Shown in pieces: positions 25,461 to 34,306 of a stretch of DNA of 37,356 bases (positions within the stretch are counted from its first letter, which is position 1; each line of letters opens with the position of its first letter). The position numbers and the translations under genes are program-made. Under the pieces are notes generated by a model that saw nothing but the letters and a program-made list of their open reading frames with translations, was not told the DNA's origin and ran no database searches. The stretch covers positions 1-37,356 of the forward strand of contig NZ_SPJX01000300.1 of assembly GCF_004458765.1 (NCBI RefSeq), read 5' to 3'. The DNA comes from Microvirga pakistanensis (lineage in GTDB: Bacteria; Pseudomonadota; Alphaproteobacteria; Rhizobiales; Beijerinckiaceae).

Positions 25461-27425
25461 TCAGGTCGGCTCCCCTTCTCTGGCATTGGCGAGAGTCAAT
25501 CCGGCTCGCGCCGGCAAACCGTTCTTCTCAGGAGACGGCGAACGCAGAAGCAGCACGACGAGGCCCACCGCCGCGGCAAGGTTGGCGAAACCGATGGCGG
25601 GAGACAAGGTCGGTGGCAGCATGAGGCATATGCCGATCAGCAGGTATACGGCGCGCATGGCCGGCGACAGATGACTGCGTGCATAACCGACGGCCCCCAT
25701 GGAGACCGCGACGATACCGCCGAATGCGGTGATTGCCGCAAGCGTCGCGCCCACCCAGGTTCCGCCTAGCAGCAGCTCAGGGGACAACGCAAACAGGAAC
25801 GGCACCAGATAAGCCACCCAGGCCAGTTGCAGGCCGATGATGCTGGTGCGCCACATGCTTGCCCCACCAATCTTGGCAGCGGTGATCGAGGCAAGGGCCA
25901 CGGGCGGCGTCAGCATCGACATCATCCCGAAATACAGGATGAAAAGGTGAGCCTGCATAGGCGCCAGACCTGCGTCAACGAGAGCCGGCGCCAAAATCGT
26001 CGCCAGCACGACATAAACGGCGACGGTCGGCATTCCCATGCCGAAGACGATCGCGATCAGCGCGACGAGCACAAGCAGCAGGAGCGTGTTTCCGCCGCTT
26101 AGCGCAATCGCCTGCGCAGCAATCGAGAAGCCCAGTCCGGTCAGGCTGACAAGTCCGATTATGAGGCCTGCCGTTGCGGTGATGAGCATGAGAGGCGCTG
26201 CGGCGACCCCTGTATCCACAAGGGCGCTAAGGATCGACCCGGGCGTCAGCCGCTTTCCATTGTACGGACGGATGATGCCGGTGATCAGCAGGGTCACGAT
26301 GGCCGCAAGCGCTGCAAGTTGCGGCCGTGTCTGAAGGGTGAAAAGCAGGTAGAACAGGGCTGCGAACGGCAGCAGAAAGTGGCCGCCCTCGCGAAGCGCT
26401 TGCGTGAACGAGGTCCGTTCTCCCTCATCGAGTGGGCGCGCCCCCGCTCGTGCTGCTATGCGGTCGACTTGGATGAAAATCGCACCGTAATAAAGCACGG
26501 CCGGCAATGCGGCCGCGATTGCCACTTGCGTATATGGCACCCGCAGATAATCGGCCATGACGAAGGCGGCCGCGCCCATGACCGGGGGAAGCAGTTGGCC
26601 GCCGGTGGAAGCGGCAGCTTCGACCGCCGCCGCCGTTTCCGGCTTCAAGCCTGTGCGCTTCATCAGCGGGATCGTCACCACGCCGGTGGCGACGACGTTC
26701 GAAACGGCATTGCCTGAGATCGTGCCGAACAGCGCCGAAGCACCGATCGCCGCCTTGGCGCTACCGCCCCGATAACGCCCGAACATAGCGAGACAGACAC
26801 GTGTGAGATAGTCGCTTCCGCCCGAATGCCGAAGCAATTCCCCGAACAACACGAAGGGGATGACGATCTCGACGGCTACACGGACCGGCAGGCCCAGCAG
26901 GCCGTTTGGATCGACGATCATGTAGATCGCCCAGCGGTCCACCGGGGTGCTCGGAATGCCGACGGAGGTTCCAAATATTGCGAGAAGCGAGAATGCGGCG
27001 ACGATGCCAACGATGGGGAAGCCGATCGAGCGCCAGACCAGCAGCAGCAGCCCGGCCAGCAACGTGAAGCAGGTCACCGTAAGCCAGAGCGGGCGCATGG
27101 TCGCTACGATGGTGAGTTGCGGGTAGCGCCACGCAATCATGAGCATGAGGGCCAACAGCACGATACCGATGCCGAATCCGGCGACGCGGTAAGCGCCGCC
27201 AGCGTTGAAGCCGAGCGACATCGACATGATGGCGAGCGCCAGCCCCACGGCGACAGCGAGCGGCTGTTCGTTGAACAGCTGCACGTCGGCCATGATATGC
27301 AGATCGAGGATCCAGGCTAGTGCAATGACCGCCAGCATGAACCCCAGTATCTTCGATGTCTGGTCGACAGGCAGACCTTCGCCATCTGCAATCGGCGCAG
27401 GAATGAGTTTCTCTTGCTCAGACAT
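25461..27425 (-). CDS. TRAP transporter fused permease (4TM/12TM, TAXI type)
   Basis: This is a single membrane protein of 654 residues in which the small (DctQ-like) and large (DctM-like) TRAP subunits are fused, the normal form for TAXI-type TRAP carriers. About 16 or more hydrophobic segments are visible. The large-subunit part has VIPFVLFGELLRHSGGSDYLT, FGTISGNAVSNVVATGVVTI and the TGGQLLPPVMGAAAFVMADYL loop. A GGAGGTT ribosome-binding site precedes the ATG, 28 bp after the TAXI binding-protein gene. Confidence 0.94.
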   Translation of the reverse strand: MSEQEKLIPAPIADGEGLPVDQTSKILGFMLAVIALAWILDLHIMADVQLFNEQPLAVAVGLALAIMSMSLGFNAGGAYRVAGFGIGIVLLALMLMIAWRYPQLTIVATMRPLWLTVTCFTLLAGLLLLVWRSIGFPIVGIVAAFSLLAIFGTSVGIPSTPVDRWAIYMIVDPNGLLGLPVRVAVEIVIPFVLFGELLRHSGGSDYLTRVCLAMFGRYRGGSAKAAIGASALFGTISGNAVSNVVATGVVTIPLMKRTGLKPETAAAVEAAASTGGQLLPPVMGAAAFVMADYLRVPYTQVAIAAALPAVLYYGAIFIQVDRIAARAGARPLDEGERTSFTQALREGGHFLLPFAALFYLLFTLQTRPQLAALAAIVTLLITGIIRPYNGKRLTPGSILSALVDTGVAAAPLMLITATAGLIIGLVSLTGLGFSIAAQAIALSGGNTLLLLVLVALIAIVFGMGMPTVAVYVVLATILAPALVDAGLAPMQAHLFILYFGMMSMLTPPVALASITAAKIGGASMWRTSIIGLQLAWVAYLVPFLFALSPELLLGGTWVGATLAAITAFGGIVAVSMGAVGYARSHLSPAMRAVYLLIGICLMLPPTLSPAIGFANLAAAVGLVVLLLRSPSPEKNGLPARAGLTLANAREGEPT

Positions 27426-27453
27426 GGCCTAACCTCCGCCGGCCGAACCGGGC

Positions 27454-28398
27454 CTATCGACCGAACACGGCCTTGGCCGCATCGTGAATGGGCAGGCTGG
27501 GATAGACCCTGGCTACGGATTGCGCCGACATCGCGCTCAGGATGTTGTTGGTGGCGGCAATCGCCGCCGTCTTGTCTTTGATCAGCGTTGCAATCTTGGA
27601 CACCGCAGCGGGGTCGAGATCCGCCCTTGCGACAAGAACATAATCATAAGCCATCGTCTTGAAGGGGCCCGATGCGCCGACAACGCCTGCATCTTCCGCG
27701 ACGTCGAAGATGTAGGATTCCGGTGCGATGGCTTGCATGCGCTTGACGGCTTCCGGCGAATCATCGAACGGCAACCATTTGATGCCACCGACTGCCGAAT
27801 CCGCTTCGACCACTGCGCCGCCACGCAAGGCAAACAGCGTGGCGTCGACATTTCCGCTGACGAGCGCCGCAACACCGTTGGCAACGCTTGAAGCGGGCAC
27901 CGTTCTCACGTCCGAAGCAGTCAAGCCTCCATTTGCCAGCGCCCCCTCGAAGTAGGGCTGAATGCTTGCCTGCGCAGGGACGCCCCATGCAATCCTTTTG
28001 CCCTTCAGGTCGGCGATCGTCGAGATTCCGGAATCCTTGCGGACCATAAGGCCGACGGGGCTTGGCAGGAGCGGAGCCACGACGCGAAGGTTCTGCTGCG
28101 GCATCCCTTTGAACGGGCCGGTTCCGCGAATCGCATCGCCAACGTCCGGCGTGACGACGGCCGCAATGTCAAGTTCGCCGGCGTTGAGGAGCGGCAGAAA
28201 GGCCGTTGGTCCGCCGAAAGCCTGGACGGTCACGGCGAGATCAGTCTGCGTGTCGATGACCTGCGCGAGGGCGGCATTGACCCCGTAGTTTTGCGAGCCC
28301 TGCTGGCCAGCGCCAAACCGGAGGCTTTGCGCCGATGCTCCGGTGCCCACGCAGGTCATTGCGATCAGGATCCCAGCTGCGATCTTTCTGATACTCAT
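27454..28398 (-). CDS. TAXI-family TRAP transporter substrate-binding protein
   Basis: This is a periplasmic binding protein of 314 residues; residues 1-23 form a signal peptide (AAGILIAMTCVGTGASAQ). TAXI features are RFGAGQQGSQNYGVNAALAQ near the N-terminus, LKGKRIAWGVPAQASIQPYFEG in the middle and the VSGNVDATLFALRGG segment. It pairs with the fused permease immediately downstream. The placement between 4-pyridoxate dehydrogenase and FHMPC dehydrogenase suggests a B6 vitamer or pathway intermediate as ligand, which is inferred from context only. Confidence 0.92.
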   Translation of the reverse strand: MSIRKIAAGILIAMTCVGTGASAQSLRFGAGQQGSQNYGVNAALAQVIDTQTDLAVTVQAFGGPTAFLPLLNAGELDIAAVVTPDVGDAIRGTGPFKGMPQQNLRVVAPLLPSPVGLMVRKDSGISTIADLKGKRIAWGVPAQASIQPYFEGALANGGLTASDVRTVPASSVANGVAALVSGNVDATLFALRGGAVVEADSAVGGIKWLPFDDSPEAVKRMQAIAPESYIFDVAEDAGVVGASGPFKTMAYDYVLVARADLDPAAVSKIATLIKDKTAAIAATNNILSAMSAQSVARVYPSLPIHDAAKAVFGR

Positions 28399-28449
28399 CG
28401 GCGTTCTCCGTTCTTGGCTGCCCCGAAACCGGCTGTTTTCGTTTCTTCG

Positions 28450-30087
28450 TCAGGAAGTTAGAGCGCTACGTCGCTGTCGCGCATCCGCTTTGATCAGATC
28501 GGCAGCTTTCTCAGCAATCATGATCACCGCAGCATTAATGTTTCCGCACACCAGGTCCGGCATGACTGACGCATCAACCACTCTCAGGCCGGCAACGCCA
28601 CGAACACGCAGTTCCGGGTCCACCACCGAGGCCTCGTCGCTCCCCATCCGACAGGTACCGGCCGGGTGGTGCACGGTGATGGAGGTCTGTCGAATGTGCT
28701 CGTCGATTTCCTCGTCGCTCTGGCACTTCGTGCCCGGAAAGAACTCTGCGTCGATAAAGGGCTGCATGGCGGGTTGCGCCGCGAGGTTCCTCGCGATCCG
28801 GAAGCCGGCCCGCAGCGATTCCCAATCCTTCGGTGAAGCCAGAAAATTCTGCTGGATCAGTGGCGCCGCGGAAGGATCGGCCGATGCCAGTTTCACCATA
28901 CCCCGGCTTTCAGGCTGTGTCGCTACGACCCGCGTCGCGAAGCCATCCGTAAACGGTGCCTTGAATGGTTTGAAATAGGGCCATGCGGCAAGCGGAGCCG
29001 CCGTGAAGAGCAGTTGCACATCGGGCAGCGGGCGATCCGGATTGCTTTTCAGGAAAGCGACAACTCCGCCGGGCACATCCCCCGAGAAACCTCTCCCCGT
29101 CAGATAGGTTTTGACGAAATCGAAGCCGATCCGGTCCGCACGCATGTTCCGTAGGAACGGGCCCGGATTGCGGCGACGGTACATAAGAATCACTGATACG
29201 TGATCCTGCAAGTTCTTACCCACGGCAGGTAGACTGATTTGCGTTTGAATACCATGCGCCGCGAGCTCCTCCGGCGCTCCTATGCCGGACAGCATCAGGA
29301 GTTGCGGCGTGTTGATCACACCGCTGGCCAGCAAAACCTCCTTGCGGGCGGCGACCGTGCGCTGGCTGCCCCGATGGTTCATCGTCACCCCGGTGGCGCG
29401 AGTGCCGTCCAATACGATGACCGACGCGGTCGCTCCGGTCAGGACGGTCAGGTTGGAACGCTTCAGCGCCGGTCGCAGATAAGCAGACGCAGTCGAGCAG
29501 CGCCGGCCTTTCGAGATCGTCATCTGGAGGCGGCCGAAACCTTCCTGCCGCTCGCCGTTGTAGTCATCCGTCTGCGTGTAACCTGCCTGCGCACTGGCTT
29601 GCGCGAAGGCTTCGATCAGCGGGTCCTTGTAGCGGCAGAACTGGGTATTGAGCGGGCCGTTACCGCCACGAAAGTAATTCTCCCCCCCTTCCCAGGTTTC
29701 CTGCTTCCGGAAGTAAGGCAGAACCTTTTCATAGGACCAGTCGGGGAGCCCCCCGGCTGCCCAACGATCGTAGTCCCCGCGATTTCCTCGCACATAGGCC
29801 ATGGCGTTGGTCGACGATGATCCACCGATCACCTTCCCGCGCGCGCACTCGACGCGGCGTCCGCCTACATTCTCTTCGGGCTCGCAGAAATACATCCAGT
29901 CGTGGCGGCGCTCTGTAAGGATCTTACCCCACCCGAGCGGTATATGGATCATGGGATCGCGGTCCCAGCCGCCGGCCTCGAGCAAAAGCACCGAACAGGT
30001 CGGATCAGCGCTCAGTCGGTTGGCGAGTACGCAACCGGCCGATCCGGCCCCAACGATGATGTAGTCGTAGCTTTCCGCGTGCGGCAT
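28450..30087 (-). CDS. GMC-family FAD oxidoreductase, probably 4-pyridoxate dehydrogenase
   Basis: This is a 545-residue glucose-methanol-choline oxidoreductase. The FAD-binding GAGSAG is at 13-18, the GMC signature [19 protein letters not shown] near 83-101, and the C-terminal active site has His474 ([10 protein letters not shown]) and Asn518 (GNINAAV), the usual GMC pair. By position between the HMPDC decarboxylase and FHMPC dehydrogenase it matches M. loti mlr6792, the membrane-associated 4-pyridoxate dehydrogenase, which oxidises the 5-hydroxymethyl group to FHMPC. I see no signal peptide or transmembrane helix. General similarity is to choline/alcohol dehydrogenases, so the specific function depends on context. 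Confidence 0.82.
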   Translation of the reverse strand: MPHAESYDYIIVGAGSAGCVLANRLSADPTCSVLLLEAGGWDRDPMIHIPLGWGKILTERRHDWMYFCEPEENVGGRRVECARGKVIGGSSSTNAMAYVRGNRGDYDRWAAGGLPDWSYEKVLPYFRKQETWEGGENYFRGGNGPLNTQFCRYKDPLIEAFAQASAQAGYTQTDDYNGERQEGFGRLQMTISKGRRCSTASAYLRPALKRSNLTVLTGATASVIVLDGTRATGVTMNHRGSQRTVAARKEVLLASGVINTPQLLMLSGIGAPEELAAHGIQTQISLPAVGKNLQDHVSVILMYRRRNPGPFLRNMRADRIGFDFVKTYLTGRGFSGDVPGGVVAFLKSNPDRPLPDVQLLFTAAPLAAWPYFKPFKAPFTDGFATRVVATQPESRGMVKLASADPSAAPLIQQNFLASPKDWESLRAGFRIARNLAAQPAMQPFIDAEFFPGTKCQSDEEIDEHIRQTSITVHHPAGTCRMGSDEASVVDPELRVRGVAGLRVVDASVMPDLVCGNINAAVIMIAEKAADLIKADARQRRSALTS

Positions 30088-30161
30088 GATGCGTTTCGTT
30101 GCTTTCGACCGACGCGTCAGCGCCGGAGGACGGTTGGGACGCGAGCCAGAAAATCTTGGTA

Positions 30162-30184
30162 AGGACCGGGACTTTCCCGGTCCT
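30162..30184 (-). promoter_or_regulatory. Strong intercistronic stem-loop between decarboxylase and GMC genes
   Basis: AGGACCGGGA (30162-30171) and TCCCGGTCCT (30175-30184) form a perfect 10-bp stem with a three-base loop. It lies in the 113-bp gap after the HMPDC decarboxylase stop. The downstream (minus-strand) side has only a loose T-rich stretch, so it may be a partial terminator or a stability hairpin that lowers expression of the genes beyond it. Confidence 0.6.
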
Positions 30185-30200
30185 CATTGCCAGATGGGTC

Positions 30201-30923
30201 TTAGGCGAGGCCGGCTTGTCTGAGGCGCTCCGACCAGTGTTCCCATCCACGATCGATCTGGGCGCCGACGAGGCTTCCTGCCGTCTTGATCTCGCCCGGA
30301 GACAAGTACTTGATCTTGCCGATCTGTATGCCGGCCGTCTGCGCGGCAGCATTCTGTTCCGTGTAGATAGCACGAAATACCACTTGGCGCACGGAGCTGC
30401 CCACATTCACGACGCCGTGGCGCGCCATGAGAACGACGGCTTTATCCCCTAGACATTCGGCGATATCCCGACAAACGCTTGGACTGTTTCCGAACAGATC
30501 CGTATCGTCACCATGCTTGTCGCGGATTTCATAGACCGGAACCGCATCCCCAAGGAAAGCGCCCATGTGAGTGACCGGCCGAAGCGGTTGATCGACGAAG
30601 CAATACGGCACGACAGCGGGAGAATGACTGTGAAGCACGCAATGGACGTCCGGCCGTGCCTTGTAGATCTCGCTGTGGATATAGCGCTCCAAATAGGCCG
30701 GTCGATTGTCGGTTGTCTCGCCGTCCAAGTTGAAGCGCAGTATGTCGTCGGCGGTTATCAGGCTGGGGGCCAGCTTTTGTGCCAAGAAGAAGCTTTCGGG
30801 ATCCTCGGGGTCACGGGCACTGATGTGTCCGTACGTATCCAAAATGCCCTCGTTCAACAGGATCTTTGTGGCTGTCACCAGCTCTTCGAAAACCTTGGGG
30901 TGAGCAGATTTGTTGTCTTTCAC
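30201..30923 (-). CDS. Class II aldolase-fold decarboxylase, probably HMPDC decarboxylase
   Basis: It is expected to remove the 4-carboxyl group of 3-hydroxy-2-methylpyridine-4,5-dicarboxylate to give 2-methyl-3-hydroxypyridine-5-carboxylate (MHPC; EC 4.1.1.51). The protein has 240 residues from a GTG start with a CGGGAGA ribosome-binding site. The class II aldolase metal site is present: His98 and His100 in [10 protein letters not shown] and His169 in MARHGVV, with Glu85 in the IHSEIY segment. YGHISARDP is the family's N-terminal motif. It corresponds in position to M. loti mlr6791. Sequence identity to that enzyme cannot be measured here; an aldolase of another pathway is less likely given the neighbours. 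Confidence 0.85.
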   Translation of the reverse strand: MKDNKSAHPKVFEELVTATKILLNEGILDTYGHISARDPEDPESFFLAQKLAPSLITADDILRFNLDGETTDNRPAYLERYIHSEIYKARPDVHCVLHSHSPAVVPYCFVDQPLRPVTHMGAFLGDAVPVYEIRDKHGDDTDLFGNSPSVCRDIAECLGDKAVVLMARHGVVNVGSSVRQVVFRAIYTEQNAAAQTAGIQIGKIKYLSPGEIKTAGSLVGAQIDRGWEHWSERLRQAGLA

Positions 30924-30995
30924 GTTTGTAGTCTCCCGTTACACGCCGATCACGCTCATGATTGTTCTTGTCATTGATCGTTGATGCCGCCGATT

Positions 30996-31454
30996 TCACT
31001 TGTTTTCGTAGATGCCGACGATCCGATTTTGCTCAATGATGTTCCCGGCATACTTCTGGAGGAATTCCTCCCGAGTGGGTGTCCCCTCGACCTTCGTGTC
31101 TAGGGCATAGACCCAGAAGTAGTAGTGATGCTCTCCATGGCCGGCTGGCGGCTGAGGCCCGTAGTACTGCCTGTCGCCGGCACCGTTGGGTCCTACTCGA
31201 AATTTTTCTTGCGCATCCGAAAGATCAGTGGTCGATGGATCGATGCCGTAGACGACCCAATGTGTGAAGCCGTTGGGCAAGGGCGCATCGGGATCGTGGC
31301 AGATGACCGCAAGCTCCTTCGCACTCGCCGGAACGCCGCTGATCGTAAGCCTGGGCAGTACATTGCCCTTGTCACCGGCATGCTCATCGCGCAATCTCCC
31401 GAGCGGTTGGAAATCTGCGGACGTAATCTTGAGGTCCTTGATGTTCAGCGGCAT
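30996..31454 (-). CDS. YbhB/YbcL-type PEBP-family (Raf kinase inhibitor-like) protein
   Basis: This is a 152-residue cytosolic protein of the phosphatidylethanolamine-binding protein family. The anion-binding pocket motifs are visible: ICHDPDAPLPNGFTHWVVYG (Asp-Pro-Asp-Ala-Pro with the downstream His-Trp) and the second loop YYGPQPPAGHGEHHYYFWVYA. GGGAGAAGGA precedes the ATG. Bacterial members have no settled function. It is in operon B between the HMPDC decarboxylase and the AA_synth-family gene, at the place of M. loti mlr6790 by order, so it is probably a conserved but unexplained member of the locus. Confidence 0.88.
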   Translation of the reverse strand: MPLNIKDLKITSADFQPLGRLRDEHAGDKGNVLPRLTISGVPASAKELAVICHDPDAPLPNGFTHWVVYGIDPSTTDLSDAQEKFRVGPNGAGDRQYYGPQPPAGHGEHHYYFWVYALDTKVEGTPTREEFLQKYAGNIIEQNRIVGIYENK

Positions 31455-31485
31455 GGAATTCCTTCTCCCATCAATTTAGATCGAA

Positions 31486-32076
31486 CTAGACACTGGCTTT
31501 GAGGTCAGCGACGGATTTACCCCCGACGCGCTGATGCACGCGCGGGCCCGATGCGACAGCGACACAGATCAGGAGCTCATCCGGTCGTGGGCCATCCGGC
31601 ACGCAGAACGTGACGGCGTCATAATGGGAGCGGATATAGAGCTCGTCCTTGTGGGCGAGCGGGATATCGATAGCTGTGCCGGCAACCGCAACCTTGCTAA
31701 CCGACGAGATCCAGGCCTTACCGCCGCCCACCTGCTGCCGTAGTGGATCGCCAAACTCCGTGGTGATGCAAGCGACGACATGCTCCTGCTCACCGGCAGT
31801 GCCGGCGATACCGCCTTTGCCATAGCTCTCGACCTGCCTGTTGCCGAGCAGGGCGACAGCTCGTTCACCGAGCGCATAACCGATGGCCGGGCTCGGCTCT
31901 ATCAAATCAGAGAGCTGGGGGACAAATTTTCCGGCAAACGGGTTGCGTATGACGACGCCCACTGCTGCTTTGATCAGAGTGTCACCGGGTCGCCCGCCGT
32001 CATGCCGGATTTCATGGACGGTGGAATACCACCCTCTCACCTCGTAGCGCTTTTCAACTTCGGTCGAATAGTCCAT
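31486..32076 (-). CDS. AA_synth (DUF1185) family protein
   Basis: The ATG at 32076 has a clear ribosome-binding site (AGGGAGA) and gives 196 residues; the ORF extension to 32151 runs back into the upstream oxygenase gene. The family, called amino acid synthesis in databases without a proven activity, is recognised from VGVVIRNPFAGKFVPQLSDL, YGKGGIAGTAGEQEHVVACI and HYDAVTFCVPDGPRPDELLI. No signal peptide or membrane segment is seen. It lies between MHPC oxygenase and the PEBP gene in operon B. A role on a ring-opened or reactive pathway intermediate is possible but not shown. Confidence 0.85.
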   Translation of the reverse strand: MDYSTEVEKRYEVRGWYSTVHEIRHDGGRPGDTLIKAAVGVVIRNPFAGKFVPQLSDLIEPSPAIGYALGERAVALLGNRQVESYGKGGIAGTAGEQEHVVACITTEFGDPLRQQVGGGKAWISSVSKVAVAGTAIDIPLAHKDELYIRSHYDAVTFCVPDGPRPDELLICVAVASGPRVHQRVGGKSVADLKASV

Positions 32077-32138
32077 TTTGATCTCCCTAGGGGAGCGCAG
32101 CTTCTGCGCGCCAATTGGTTTGTTGACCGGCTTATGAC

Positions 32139-33278
32139 CTATTGCGGCCATGAGTAGACGCGGCGCAGCGGGTCGTAGCGAGCAGCTTCCAGGGCCGCCG
32201 GCGTGAACATGTTTCCTTTAGAGAGCGATCGGTTCGCGGCGTACTCGCCGGATATAGCCTGGCAGCGATCGGTGATCGGGCGGATCCGCTTTTCCCACTC
32301 GACCAAGGCGTCTTCGACAGACAATCCGGTCTCCAAATCTTGCGACAGGCTGAAAGCGTTGACCATCGCGCAACCGGCGCCCTGAGCAAGAGCCGGGCAC
32401 ATTGCATGGGCCGCATCCCCGACAAGCGCGACCTTGCCTCTCGTCCAGCTATCCAGCTTGGTCGTCTCATATTTGTCGTACCTGGCAGTTTTGAGCTTAG
32501 CTGCCTCGACCAAGCACGGTTCCAGGAACGGGAACATCTCGACCCAGACTTCGAGATCGATCGGAACGCGTGATCCGCGAGGATCGTCGGCCGGCGCCAT
32601 CAAGCCAAGATACAGTTCATTCTCATTGCAAGGCGAATAGAGAATCCGCTGAACGCGCGGCCAGAAGTTCCACATGTCGATGGTGTTATCCCACTCGCCG
32701 TGACCGAGCTCCTTCTTCATGCGTGGGACAATCAGCCGTATCAGACCGTCCCTCGAGATCCACCGGTCCTGTTTGAAACCGATGGAATCCCTGACCTTGG
32801 AGCCGACGCCGTCGGCGCCGACGATCAGGTCTGCCTCGAGCACCTCGCCGTTCTGGAGGGTCAGATGACCTTTCGGATCGGCGGCGACAGCTTCCGAATT
32901 GACGCGGATGTCGACCCCCAGCACACGGGCGCGGCTGACCAGAGCATCATGCAGGTGTCTCCGGGTCATGATACGCCACGGCAGGCCGTTGAATGTCTCT
33001 TTGGAGACCGACTTGTTGTGCATCCAAGTCTCGTAGGTCGGAGGCGTGTGAGAGCCCTGGAGAACGTCCTCCAGAGCACCCAATCCTTCGAGCACGCGAA
33101 GGCCATTGTGCCATAGATAGATGCCGGCGCCGAACGCTCTTAGTTCGCTGCTTTTTTCGTGCAACCTGACTTCCCAGCCGTTCTGCCTGAGAGCGATGGC
33201 GGCTGTAAGACCGGCAAAGCCGCCGCCGGCGATTTCCGCTCGGCGCACTTTCATGGGACTACTGTTTACGTTGGCCAT
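32139..33278 (-). CDS. MHPC oxygenase (2-methyl-3-hydroxypyridine-5-carboxylate oxygenase), FAD-dependent
   Basis: It hydroxylates and opens the pyridine ring of MHPC, giving (E)-2-(acetamidomethylene)succinate, with FAD, NAD(P)H and O2. The protein is a 379-residue group A flavin monooxygenase: AGGGFAGL (17-24), Glu41, the DG motif VGADGVGSKVRDS (153-165) and GDAAHAMCPALAQGAG (287-302). Tyr82, Arg211 and Tyr223, which I recall as substrate residues of the M. loti enzyme (mlr6788), are at the same numbers here. It lies 18 bp after the AAMS hydrolase in operon B. Unlike most flavin hydroxylases it also cleaves the ring. Confidence 0.95.
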   Translation of the reverse strand: MANVNSSPMKVRRAEIAGGGFAGLTAAIALRQNGWEVRLHEKSSELRAFGAGIYLWHNGLRVLEGLGALEDVLQGSHTPPTYETWMHNKSVSKETFNGLPWRIMTRRHLHDALVSRARVLGVDIRVNSEAVAADPKGHLTLQNGEVLEADLIVGADGVGSKVRDSIGFKQDRWISRDGLIRLIVPRMKKELGHGEWDNTIDMWNFWPRVQRILYSPCNENELYLGLMAPADDPRGSRVPIDLEVWVEMFPFLEPCLVEAAKLKTARYDKYETTKLDSWTRGKVALVGDAAHAMCPALAQGAGCAMVNAFSLSQDLETGLSVEDALVEWEKRIRPITDRCQAISGEYAANRSLSKGNMFTPAALEAARYDPLRRVYSWPQ

Positions 33279-33296
33279 TTATCGGGTCCTATTGCG

Positions 33297-34127
33297 TCAG
33301 GCGTCGATGAAGTTCGTGATGGCTTTCAGCGTGATCTCGGGAGAGACCTCGTTGACGTAGTGGTCAGCGCCCGGCACTACGACGACGGGCAGGTCCGGTC
33401 GCAGCCGACTTGTCTTCGCCAGCGCCGCTGCCGAAACGAGTTTGCTTGCTTCGCCACGGACGATGAGAACGGGTCTCGTCACCTCCTGATAAGCAGGCAC
33501 TAGGTCAGATCGCAGGCCTTTTGCGGTTTGAGCCATGGCTTCGGGCGAAGCCAATGGGCGGAGCCCGCCATCGGCTGCCCGATATCCGCTTTCGGCCCTA
33601 ACCCTGATGGCGCTTGCCGGAATGTTCGGATAACGGCCGGCGAGGTATGCCTCGACGGCCTGAATATCTTCGAAAATCTGGTTTCCGGCATTCACTCGAG
33701 CTTCCAACGCGTCGAACACCTCGGTCTCGATGTATGGAGTGAAGTCAATCGCAATGACCGATCGCACCAAGTCCGGGTATTTGGCCGCCGTCGTAACAGA
33801 GTTTCTCGCGCCCAGGGAATGCCCGACGAGGATAGCCCGGCCCCGATCAAGGGTGCGGATCAGGCCTGCAATGTCTTCTGCATAATCGTTCGCGTCGTAG
33901 CCGCTTTCCGGCTTGTCGCTGAGGCCATGCCCCCGCTGATCAACTGCTACGGTCGTGAATCGATTGGAGAGCTGCGCCATCAACGGCGCAAAGACGGCGG
34001 AGTTGGAGGTAATGCCATGGAAGAACAGCATCAATGGGCCGTCGCCCGCCTCTCGCACGTTCAAAGTGATGCGACCCGTATCGACACGACGCGAGCTGAA
34101 GTGGTCGGAGGGTATGTATTCCACCAT
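33297..34127 (-). CDS. (E)-2-(acetamidomethylene)succinate hydrolase, α/β-hydrolase fold
   Basis: It performs the last step of the pathway, breaking AAMS into succinate semialdehyde, acetate, ammonia and CO2 (EC 3.5.1.29). The ATG at 34127, with ribosome-binding site GTGAGGA, is preferred over the in-frame GTG at 34142 and gives 276 residues. Catalytic residues are Ser104 in VGHSLGARN, Asp128 in AIDFTPYIE and the His in VPGADHYVNEVS near the C-terminus. The whole sequence matches the M. loti enzyme (mlr6787, from memory). It is the first gene of operon B and is divergent from the GntR regulator. Confidence 0.95.
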   Translation of the reverse strand: MVEYIPSDHFSSRRVDTGRITLNVREAGDGPLMLFFHGITSNSAVFAPLMAQLSNRFTTVAVDQRGHGLSDKPESGYDANDYAEDIAGLIRTLDRGRAILVGHSLGARNSVTTAAKYPDLVRSVIAIDFTPYIETEVFDALEARVNAGNQIFEDIQAVEAYLAGRYPNIPASAIRVRAESGYRAADGGLRPLASPEAMAQTAKGLRSDLVPAYQEVTRPVLIVRGEASKLVSAAALAKTSRLRPDLPVVVVPGADHYVNEVSPEITLKAITNFIDA

Positions 34128-34220
34128 GTCCAAGATCCTCACTACCGCTGCCCGGCATATTCAAGAGGATCACACATTTCGGGGGCACGTCAACAGGATT
34201 GTCTGACATTCTTGCGATCT

Positions 34221-34261
34221 TCAGAATTGACAATATGACTGTTCGCCCTGTTCAATTCTGA
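34221..34261. promoter_or_regulatory. Candidate operator/promoter between operon B and the GntR regulator gene
   Basis: TCAGAATTGA (34221-34230) and TCAATTCTGA (34252-34261) form a perfect 10-bp inverted repeat with a 21-bp spacer. On the plus strand the left arm overlaps TTGACA (34227-34232), a consensus -35 element; 18 bp on, TTCAAT (34251-34256), a 4/6 match to the -10 consensus, overlaps the right arm. On the minus strand TTGAAC from the right arm can serve as a -35 for operon B. The arrangement fits a GntR-type regulator controlling itself and the catabolic operon; promoter assignment is inferred. Confidence 0.55.
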
Positions 34262-34306
34262 TATCTTCGCATATGATGCGTTCTATTGTGACCTAGATCC
34301 CACGAG

